From Earliella scabrosa (lineage: Eukaryota > Basidiomycota > Agaricomycetes > Polyporales > Polyporaceae), in contig JABYQQ010000015.1 in the NCBI GenBank assembly GCA_022605405.1, positions 248,001 through 312,000 on the forward strand: a DNA stretch of 64,000 nt, written 5' to 3'. Position numbers and translations under genes: made by a program. Under the pieces are notes generated by a model. It saw nothing but the letters and a program-made list of their open reading frames with translations, did not search any database and was not told where the DNA came from. Positions within the stretch are counted from its first letter, which is position 1; every line of letters begins with the position of its first letter. Shown here piece by piece: positions 47,059 to 57,100 of the stretch.

Positions 47059-50000
47059 TTACTCATCTTCGTCCTCTTCTTCGTCGATGAGCATTGACAC
47101 GCTCAGACCATCATGGCCATTGCCGTCGTTATGGTCGGGAGTTGACCAAACCGTCTCGGCAAGGTTGTAGATCTTGTCGAGTTTCTCGAGGCTAAGGTTC
47201 ATCGCTGCCTTGACAAACCTCTTCGTCTGATCACCGAAGTTCGCCTCGCTGAAGTCCGTCTCTTTACTCTCCTTGCCCGTGAATTGGTTGATGACCTTGG
47301 CGATCGTGATCTTGCCGCCATCGGTGATCACCCTCTTGACCTTGTACAGGAGAGCTGCTCGATAGACCTGACGGGCTGGTGAGCGACGATGATTGATCAA
47401 TCAACGAGGGAGAGATCATACCGCAGTCGCAGCGAGGCCAAGTGCCCCGTAGGGATAGTCGTCGTTCGGGTCGTCCACTAGCCCGGGCACCTCTCTGGCG
47501 TTCTTGATGGTTTCCAGATGCGGAGCTAGCGTTCTCAAGACGTGCTTCGAACGATAGAGACCCTGCCACCTGGTGTGAGTACGGCAGGCGGCTAGTATGA
47601 CATGGATACGCACCATCCGATAATCCGTCGACTCATACAGGATCTGACCATTCTGAAGCTGGTCGGTGCAGAAGAGGGCACGATCGTCATCGCTTCTGAA
47701 CTTCTTGCCTAACGAGTCCTTCTCGAAGAAGTGCGTCAGCGCCCGGAGGGCGTTGGATCCAAACGAGCCACGCCACTCGTAGACGCGCTGTATCGCCTTA
47801 ACAAGGAATCAGCATCCGCTGAGACGAGAAACAAAACGATGAACTTACAAGACCATGAACAGCCTCCCCGGTCTTGATGACGTGGGGCAGCCGTTTACCA
47901 TAGACAACGTTCCAGATTTGCTGCAGGACTCTGCAGAGTTCGTCGTCCTCGACCAGCCAAGGATACTTCTGGGTTCCGAGATACCAGACAAGGGTCGGCA
48001 GAACCATGGTCTTCCACCTGTCTTTATGGTGGGCGCCTGGAGGAAGGTCCGCATTCGTCCAGCTCTTTCGCTTACCCTTCTCTTGAGGATCGTCGAGGTC
48101 GATCGCCTGAAACAAATGATAATCCGTACTATAGGTCAAGGGGCACGCATGGACACTTACCGATTGGCGGGAACGCCCATCCTGCGGAGGGGGAGAAGAC
48201 TGATGCTCGCCCGCGTCATCGTCGGAAGCGACAGGAGTCGAAGCCTTGCGTGCCTTCTTCTTCAACGCCTTCTGCTTGTCCTTCCCAAAGAGAACCCGCT
48301 CAGCCTCTTCAACCTTGACGTTGACCTTGGACTACAGGAATTAATGAGTAGGAGATTGAATGGTATGTCGATGTACGTACACCGCCCGTTGTCCTGACGA
48401 ACTTTTTGGGAGGCTGCGGACTCGCATCTTCGACCTCGACCTGTGGGTAGAGCAGAATAATTGAACGATAGGTCACAGCACTCGGGAACTGAGTTACTCA
48501 CGACATCGTCCTTGCGGTGTTGACTGGACTGGGGAAGGAATTAGGTCAGTGACTAACGCGCGATGAGATCAGTGGTACCGCGTTCGAGGAAGACGTCGAC
48601 TTCTTGGAGGAAGCATCGGTTTCTTCGCTCTTACGAGACTGAAAGGGGATGGGATCAGGTGTCGGACACTATCGAGCAGCGTGAAGGAATGTTACCGCGT
48701 TCGACAATGACGTCGACTTCTTGCTAGTGGAAACATCGGTTCCGTCGCTCTTACGAGACTGGAGCATGTTGGGATCAGAGGTCGGACACTATCGAGCGGC
48801 GTAAGGAATAATTACCGTCGTGGAGGAAGTCGACGCCTTCCTCTTGGGAGGAGCATCGTCCTCTTCGCCCTTGGTGCGAGACTGGGATGGGTCAGATGGG
48901 CGACGATCGAGGGACGTGAGGACATTACCGCGCTCGACGAAGGTGCCGCCTTCTTCTTGGGAGGAGCGGCGTCCTCTTCGCCCTTGTTCCGAGACTAGGA
49001 TAGGTGAGTTCGGCGACAATCGAGGGATGTGAGGGAAAGCGCCACCTTCTTGGGAGGGACGTCGTCCTCTTCGTCCTTGATGCGAGACTGCAATGGGTCA
49101 GATCGGCAATGACGGAGGGCCGTGACGGGACATACCGCGCTCGAGGAAAGCACCACCTTCTTCTTGAGAGGAGCGTCGCCCTCTTCGTCCTTGATGTGAG
49201 ACTGGGATGGGTCAGATCTGCAACCGTCGAGGGACGTGAGGGGACATACCGCGCTCGAGGAAGCCGCCTTCTTCTTGGGAGGAGCGTCGTCCTCTTCGCC
49301 CTTGTTCCGAGACTAGGATAGGTGAGTTCGGCGATGATCGAGGGACGTGAGGGGAAGCGCCACCTTCTTCTTGGGCTCTTCGTCCTTGATGCGAGACTGG
49401 GATGGGTCAGATGGGCGACGATCGAGGGACGTGAGGGGACATTACCGCGCTCGACGAAGGTGCCGCCTTCTTCTTGGGAGGAGCGGCGTCCTCTTCGCCC
49501 TTGTTCCGAGACTAGGATAGGTGAGTTCGGCGACAATCGAGGGATGTGAGGGAAAGCGCCACCTTCTTGGGAGGGACGTCGTCCTCTTCGTCCTTGATGC
49601 GAGACTGCAATGGGTCAGATCGGCAACGACGGAGGGCCGTGACGGGACATACCGCGCTCGAGGAAAGCACCACCTTCTTCTTGGGAGGAGCATCGTCCTC
49701 GTCGTCCTTGGTGTGCGTCTAGGGATATGTTCAAGTTCTTGCCCCGAGGGACAAGGGGACGTACCACAATGTCGTTAGAGACAGCCTTCTTCTTTATCTT
49801 GATGGTCGGCTCGGGCTCGAACTTGACCAGCGACTGAAAACAATATGAGTAAGTTGTCGACAACAAGTGAAGCTGAGCGTACCGAACTATTCACTCGAAC
49901 ACCCTTTTTAGGGGGACTAGCCTTCGCGGCGGCCGCTTCTTCGTCTTCGTTGCCACTCTCAGCATATCCGTTGGAGTCGTTGACGTCGACATACTCGTTG

Positions 50001-51046
50001 GCGTCGTAGTCCTCGAATTCCTTTTCCTCGGCCTTCTTCTTACTTCCGCGCGTTGCAGCCTTACCAACGGACTTGGCGGCAGCAGGCTTCACCTGGACAG
50101 CCTCCGCGTCTACCATTGGAACGTCTGGCAGCGGCCGTTTCTTGACAGGCTTAGGTGCTGGTTTCTTTGCAACCGGTGTTTGAGGCTCGACTTCGCGTCT
50201 CTCTGCCAGAAACGTTGCCCTTGCTGCAGCGGCTTTCTGAGCCTTGGTGAGAGTGTTGATTGCGACTGGGGTGGCAGGGACCTGAAGAGTCCGTGGGGCC
50301 GAAAGCGCAGAGAGTGGGTGAGGGTGGGACGCGGCGCCGGCACTGAGCAGTGGGGAGGAGTACAGCTCATGGGGTGAGAGGACAAGAATGGAAGCTTACC
50401 TGTTGAGGCGCTCGGAGTTTGCCTGGCGCGCGCGGATTTGCGCAGCCTGCTCTTCAATGGGATCGTCGACGTCACTGGCAGCCACAAGTTTACGCCTCTT
50501 CTTCTGCCGCCTCGGGTTCTCCTCATCCGTCTCTGTATCCGACTCGTCAGCGTCACCAACAACATCAGGACGAGGTGTCGGAGCCTCCTCCTCGTCCGCC
50601 AGCGACGACAGAGAGGACACGTCGTCTGGGAACCGCGTGTCGCCGTCGACTTCCATCATGTCCTTGGCGGCCTCTGCCGCCTCCGCCAGGCGCCGCTGCT
50701 CCGCCAGGCGTCGTTTCTCCTCCACCTCCTCGGCCTTCTGCTTGTTTCTTGTGCGCTTCTTGTCAGCTGCGGCGGCTACGACTGGTACCTCACCTCCGGT
50801 GGCACTGGAAGATCGACCCGAGGTGCGTCTAGTCACGCGGTTTGCAACAACATCCTCGTCGGCAGAGGCTTGTTGCTGCTCCATGAGCGCGAGACTGTTA
50901 TACTTATCGGCCTTGGCCTTGGCCTTCTCCTTCGCAGCCTTGGCTTTCTTCTCGGCCTCGGCCTTCACTTCCGCGGTGGACCTTCGTTTCTTAGCAGGCG
51001 CGGCCGGCGGCTGCTTGCCTGCTGTAGCAGATCGGGTTCCGACCAT
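47059..51046 (-). CDS. Lys/Glu-rich protein of unknown function with amplified exon cassettes
   Basis: Start chosen at 51046 (MVGTRSATAGKQPPAAPAKK); the frame is open to 51196 but the upstream part looks non-coding. The first exon encodes a long basic coiled-coil-like stretch (EAEKKAKAAKEKAKAKADKY) and a bipartite basic cluster (RRQKKRRKL), suggesting the nucleus. It splices (GTAAGC at about 50401, acceptor CTGCTCAG) to VPATPVAINTLTKAQKAAAA and an acidic segment. The middle is eleven tandem cassette exons of the SR-x-K-x-EED-x-x-PPKK type. The C-terminal part is a compact, probably folded domain: RKSWTNADLPPGAHHKDRWK, VLPTLVWYLGTQKYPWLVED, DELCRVLQQIWNVVYGKRLP, VPGLVDDPNDDYPYGALGLA, KITIAKVINQFTGKESKETD, SEANFGDQTKRFVKAAMNLS. 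It ends in an acidic tail with TAA at 47059-47061. I do not recognise the domain. Its nearness to the Plavaka transposase makes transposon cargo one possibility. Confidence 0.75.
48579..49718 (-). repeat. Tandem array of eleven phase-0 exon-intron cassettes
   Basis: Exons in gene order: 49653-49718, 49563-49604, 49446-49511, 49364-49396, 49250-49312, 49136-49201, 49046-49087, 48929-48994, 48816-48881, 48696-48758, 48579-48638. Their lengths (66, 42, 66, 33, 63, 66, 42, 66, 66, 63, 60 nt) are all multiples of three and every junction is phase 0. Introns are 47-57 nt and homologous to each other. Typical peptides are SRIKDEEDDVPPKK and SRNKGEEDAAPPKKK followed by Ser-Ser-Ala. Confidence 0.85.
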
Positions 51047-51656
51047 TGGGTGGGCGAGTAACGGCGACGACGACGAATAGACGTGTACGAGGCGGACGTG
51101 GCTGTGAGAAGAGAGACTGGTTGGGGGAAGGAAACGAACCATCCGACTTCGTGATAGCCCGTGGTTAAATAACGCCGCCCATCGTCCTAGCGCCAAGGGT
51201 CTTCGTGCTCATCGTCCGAGTAAGACAGGGACATCCCAGCCGAGCCGCTGATCGGATAACATACAGGTATATCTTTGGCAGAACAATTCAACGATGGGAG
51301 AGTGGAACGACGAGTAGGAGCAGGAGTAGGTTACATGGGAGAATTGAGATGGGTCTGGCGTATCGTTCAAGTCGTAGACACATGTAGGAGTCGAATGACA
51401 AGGAATTGACAATGAATAGTCGCCATCAAATCTTCGGCTACCTGCCCTCGGTGAGAGAAAGTTCAGCCGAATGCGAGTCTGAGACTCCAAGCGCTACATT
51501 AGGCCTAGTCCATGGGTCCGTTGGAGCCTAATAGGCAAGCATTGGTAGATAGGAGAACCACGAGTTGTTAACACATGCCAGCTACAGCGAGCAACAAGGA
51601 CAACGGGTCAACAGACAAACAAGAATTGCTACTGAGAGTGTGTACGCGACCCCTTA
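51047..51656. other. Spacer upstream of the cassette-array gene
   Basis: Promoter of the cassette-array gene and 3' flank of the small acidic-protein gene, both on the minus strand. No gene recognised. Confidence 0.45.
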
Positions 51657-52179
51657 TCATCCCCGACGAGTCTTCAATCCCGTTTTCTTGCGGCCCTTCG
51701 CCGCCGGCGCGGTCCGCGGCGCCACAACGATCTCGACGTCGTCGTCGCTGATGGCAGGAGCAACTTCAGCCTTCTGAGATGAGTTGGACTCGGGATTCGC
51801 ATTGGCCGACGGTTGGGTTGGAACAGCGGCCTCGCCCGTTTCATCGTCGGACTCCGGAACAGCGGCCCCGCCCGTCTCATCGTCGGACTCCGGAACGCGA
51901 GACGCAGTCATGGAACCTTCTTCAGCATCCGAGGCCGCCTCTTGGGGTACAGCCTGACGTTCAGCTTTGCCAGCCTCGGCCTCGGCCTCGGCCTCGGCGA
52001 GGGCTACGTATATCATCCCAAGGCTGAATCGTGTTTGCGATGGAGGTGCTAAAATACGAATAGAAATGACGAGTCTGTTATCAATGGCAAGATGACAAGG
52101 AGAACGTACGCTCGTAGTATTCCGCTCCCTCGTCCACTCCTGTATCCTCGTGGTCAGATCCACCGTGCCCGGATGCCAT
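51657..52179 (-). CDS. Small acidic low-complexity protein
   Basis: Two-exon prediction. Exon 1 is 52179-52110 (MASGHGGSDHEDTGVDEGAE, then YYE). A 61-nt intron (52109-52049, GTACGT to TTTTAG) leads into exon 2, 52048-51657, reading PPSQTRFSLGMIYVALAEAE, a run of Ala-Glu repeats, two copies of a VPESDDETG block, DDDVEIVVAPRTAPAAKG, and a basic end RKKTGLKTRRG. About 153 residues. It is largely disordered with a basic tail; no domain is recognised. It lies on the same strand as, and 0.6 kb upstream of, the cassette-array gene and shares its Glu/Asp/Lys bias. A start further upstream in another frame is less likely because the splice signals and frame fit this model well. Function unknown. Confidence 0.5.
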
Positions 52180-54164
52180 GATTGCGGAGAGAGTGGAGAC
52201 TCTTTTGGGTGAGAAGTGCCGAGAACGGCTTGTTGACAATGCGCTCAACAGAGAACTAATCGTACTAACTCACAGAGACGTGAAAGGTGACGTGCGTCGA
52301 TCACGGATTGATACGGAAATGCAGCGACGAGTGCAGGCAGCAACACGCCAAAGGGGACGGGGACACGTAGCGAATGTGCGGGGAAGAGACCAACGGGTGG
52401 CCTTAAGTAGTGGAGAGGGACCCGGACGGACCTCGCGCGATTCCAGATGGACCTGTCGAGACAATTACGCAAAGTCTTACCTACCAGGCGGGGTAGAACC
52501 TGGTCAGAGTTGCGTAAGGTTGACTTGATGGGACGCGACACACCATCCGCGTCAGGCGCCGACCGTTCCGTCTCGGGCACCGTTCTATCCGCTTTGGATT
52601 TTATACGGAGATCGTGGTGCGGTTCTGCGCCTGCAGGTCGTCGTTAACGTGTATCGGCAAGAGATGAATGAATATCACGTACTGTACCGTACGCGTGCGC
52701 CTGCCAGTGTCCTCCGTGAATTGAGCACAGCGGTAGACACGACAGGTGAGAGGTGGGGACGGTTGCCGGAGTGTTACATGCCGTGGAGGTTCGGTTCAGC
52801 CCGTTTGCTGACTCGGGATCGAAAGGCACAGGGATCGACTGTGGCACTGGGATTGAGTATGTCGATGTGAGCACAGGTGGTAGCATGGACCGCGACGCGT
52901 GGAAAAATGTGCGATCACGTGCTAGGACCAGGTTCTCGCCTCAGGCTCCAAGTCCAGCACTCCGCCACTGCAAGCCCGCCTTTCACTCCTGAATACCTCT
53001 CTTATGCTCTACGGTTATGACTCTGTGTCATCGCTCTGGTCGTCACGATGGCTGTGATCCAACCCTTCTTCTATCCCCAACCGTGTCCACTGGCACTCTC
53101 GCGAGCGTTACCTTCATCCGGATGTGTGTGGGACGAGATCCGAGGGGGCGTATGCAAGTGATTCAAGGAGCTGCTGGCACGGAGGTCATGGGCGCAACTG
53201 GCTCCTCTCCACCTGGTACGTTCAACTCACAGATCAATCATGTATGCCAGACAGATAGTTAGCCGTCCACACTACAAGATCATCCATGAGGCCTACGCCT
53301 TCCTACTCCATCCCCGCCGTTCTGCACCCAATTCCATCCTCATGTGCCTCTTACATCTCTCACGATCACCCTCAATCTGTCCTCCTCCTACACCTGGTTC
53401 CTGTAGCGTACTCTGGTCGGTACTTACTTTTCCGTAGCGATTGCATATTGGTCTTCTAATGCTACCTTGAATCCCATAGGCACCCTATTTTGTGAACGAA
53501 CCTGACGCATCCGCCGAAATGCCGTAGTACTAAAACGTTACATTGGGGTGTTGAAGGGCGTCGGGCGGCGGACAGAAGCCCGTGCATACTGCGCGTCGAC
53601 CCGCGGGGTGAGTTCTAAACCTAGGCATATCAATGTGATGGGTGTTGTTGTACAATCGTTGGTCCAAGAGCAATCATATGAACATTCCAGACATCTATTA
53701 CTGTCGACAGAAAGCCCGAGCCGAAGCATGTCGTTCGGGAGTCGCAACACTGACTCCACCATATGAGGATTGTTCTTTACCCATGCAATCTAGTTCTGTT
53801 GCAGAGGCGGAGTGTTGACACCACCCACGTTCCGCGAATAGTTTTCAGTAGTACGGCATTGTCTCAGTGAGTTCCGCTCGTCGGCACCCTTGAACGTTAT
53901 TAATTGTCTCATGAAAGTGAAACACAGACACACCACTGTTCCATACGAGGGTGTTTGGCCTCACGCACTCAGGGCGTTGTGCTTCAAGTTATGACTAACT
54001 CTTGAAGCACCTAGGCTCCCGCCTCAGAGTATCCTATACTCGGATGTGCTGTGTCGCATCCTGGAGGGTCTGTTGTGCGAGGGATTTGTGAGATAGCTGT
54101 TGGTACGAGTACTTAAAGATCGAACGGTCCCCTGACAAGACAGCCTCCCAGACCTCCAACCCGG
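52180..54164. other. Divergent region between the acidic-protein gene and the transposase
   Basis: About 2 kb with only short ORFs. It probably includes the transposase promoter and one end of the transposon. I looked for, and did not find, a CACTA-like terminus matching the region after 58793. A 10-bp inverted repeat lies at 53979-54010. Confidence 0.45.
53979..54010. repeat. Perfect 10-bp inverted repeat upstream of the transposase
   Basis: GTGCTTCAAG (53979-53988) and CTTGAAGCAC (54001-54010), separated by 12 nt, 155 bp before the transposase ATG. It could be a protein-binding palindrome or a hairpin. Confidence 0.8.
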
Positions 54165-57100
54165 ATGCCTCTCTATCCGTGTCCTATCTATGGCTGTCCC
54201 CGCGCCCTGCGAAGCAGGAGTGGCTGGAAACAACATCTGCAACTAATTCATCCTGAACGCTCTGATCCCGACGATCCTAACATGCCTCCTTTACAGCCTG
54301 TCAACTATGACTCCGATTCCGACGCCGACGCCGACGCCGACGCCGACGACGACGACGACGCCGCCGCCGCCGACGACGACGATGACGACGAGAGTGTGGA
54401 GAACAACCCATACCGCACTCCGCTGCAACGACATCGTATTGTGGCACTCCAAGAACTAGCTACCGGAGTCTGGCCGATGTATGTGTCATCTCGAGTGACG
54501 TTTATTCGACTAACGGACGGCTAGATTGCATACACTGGACGCCGGGTCCAGCGACACCGACGAGTCTGATCTCCCCGCCCCACTCCCCGCCCCACCCTTT
54601 GAGGATGACTCCTCGGAGACGAGTGACGATCTCCCTGATCTCTCGCCCTTCGACGACTCGGATGAGGAGTGGGACGACGAAGAGGTCGACCTCGAGATTG
54701 CTCATTACGTCAGTGACAGCGACCCCCACCGAATCGACAGCTTAGACGCGAGCTTCGAGGGCGCGGATAGTGGTGCAGGAGTCGACAGCTATGGCGCAGG
54801 AGACGCAAGCGGCGGCGAAGGTCACGAGAGCGGCAGCGAGAAAGACCTGGAAAGCAGTAGCGAAGTCGACAACTCGGTGAGCGGCAGTGAAGATGAAGAC
54901 GACGATGGAGACGAAATCAGCGGCGGAGACGAAATCAGCGGCGGAGACGACGAGGGCGGCGGCGGCGACGACGACGACGAGGAGGAGGAAGAGGAAAGCG
55001 GCGACGACGACCAGAGCAGCAGCAACGACGATGGCCAGAGCGGCGGCGGCGACGACCAGAGCAGCAGCCACGACGATGGCCAGAGCGGCGGCGGCGACGA
55101 CCAGAGCAGCAGCCACGACGATGGCCAGAGCGGCGGCGACGACGACAGCCACGACGATGGCCAGAGCGGCGGCGACGGCGACCAGAGTGGGGACTCCGGC
55201 GGAGACGACCACATCCTCCCCGAAGACAACGATCGCAGCAGCGATAGCGATGAGTCCACCGAACAGCATCGCGGTCGCGATGCCGACACGTCCAGCAGCT
55301 CCGGCGGAGGCCGAACGGCGGAGGCCACCGACAGCCCAGTCGATCCTGTAGGTACGGCGCCCAACAGCCCTGGTAGAAGTGGCGACGTATCCATGGACGA
55401 AGGTGGCGGTCATGATGTTGTGGATCACCATACGGACGCACCGGCGGACGACGGGAACCACGAAGCACCCGAGGCACATCGTAAGAGCCAAAGTTTCATC
55501 GTCTATCAACCGTCCGCCTGACTCATGTATAATAATTCAGGGGTCCCCTCGAGCACAGGATCTCACGATGGAGAAGAGTCGAGTTCAAACGGTGAACATC
55601 ACGGTTCGATCAGCTATAAGTATCACAAATGGATCACCGGTGAGTATGGTCTTGCAACAAACTATGGCCTGTTCGATAACAGGTTCCTGCAGGAAAGCCA
55701 TGCGACTCTAAGGGGAAGACGCTGCCCGACAATACCCCCGCGAGCCCTCCTCCGACTCGGGCCCCCGACGACTGGTTTCCGTACGAAGACCGCATCTCCT
55801 TCGAGCTGGCTGAACTGCTTTACCAGAAGGAACAGATGCCGGCTCGAAACATCGATACGATCCTCGAGCTCTGGGCCGCGTCCCAACTGAAGCATCAAGA
55901 TGTCGCTCCGTTCAAGGATCACACAGCACTGTACGATACGATCGACCGGACGACCCTTGGCGAGGTGGCATGGGAGAGCTTCAAATTGTCCTATGGAGGC
56001 GCGAAACCAGCGACAGCTGTCCCCGATTGGATGAACGTGTCAAACACGGTACACTTCCGAAACCCACGCGATGTCGTACGGAACATGCTAGCGAACCCGG
56101 ATTTCAAGGATGAGATCGACTACGGCCCTCTTATAGAGTTTGGGCCGGACGGTGCCCGACGCCTCCAAAACTTCATGGGTGGCGAATGGGCCTGGCAGCA
56201 AGCAGTACGGTATTTCCACATTTGCTATCGGCTTCATGCCTGCTCATCAATACGTTCCAGGATCTGATTTCGAAGCTACCCAACACACGAGACTCGGCGT
56301 TCGTGCCGATCATCCTTGGTAGTGACAAGACAACCGTTTCTGTTGCGACGGGCCAGAACGACTTCTACCCGTTGTATCTATCCATCGGGAATGTACACAA
56401 CAATGTGCGTCGTGCCCACCGCAGCGCCGTTGCAGTGATCGCATTTCTGGCCATTCCCAAGAGTGAGTGAGTATCATATAAATATATTCCTCACATTAAT
56501 TGGTCCCATGTTCAGCAACCAAGCAATACGCCAACAGTGCTGCTTATCGCAAGTTCCGCCGGCAGCTGTTCCATGCCTCGCTTTCGAAGATACTGCAGCC
56601 CCTTCGTCCTGGTATGACGAAGCCGGAGGTTATTCGGTGTGGCGACAACCACTTCCGAAACGTGGTCTACGGCATTGGTCCCTACATCGCGGATTACCCT
56701 GAGCAGGCGTTACTGACGAGTATCGTGCAAGGATGGTGTCCCGTGTACGTTATTACGTGTATCCGAGATCCCATCGTGCCGCTACTGACATGTCTCGCTT
56801 AGCTGCACGGCTCAGAACACCAACCTCGATCAACCCCTTGACAGCCCCGCCCCGCGTCGATCTAGAGACACGACGGACTACATGACAGCGGCGTTCGAGC
56901 TCGGGCCGCTATGGGAAGAATACGGGGTCGTCGGTGACATTGTGGTAATGCTTAGCATCCAGATGTTGTAAACTGTTCCCTTGACTCGGATTGCGTTATA
57001 TAGCCGTTCACAAACGACTTCCCTCGTGCGGACATTCACGAGCTCATATCACCCGACATATTGCACCAGCTAGTCAAGGGAACCTTCAAGGACCATCTGG

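Noticed and set aside
48500..49730. CRISPR-like reading of the regular repeats
   Set aside because: Repeats are eukaryotic exon-intron units with GT-AG ends and coding phase, in a fungal context, not direct repeats with unique spacers.
54742..55509. Val/Ala-rich antisense frame opposite the transposase repeat
   Set aside because: Produced by reading the GAC/GGC-rich repeat backwards; not a membrane protein.
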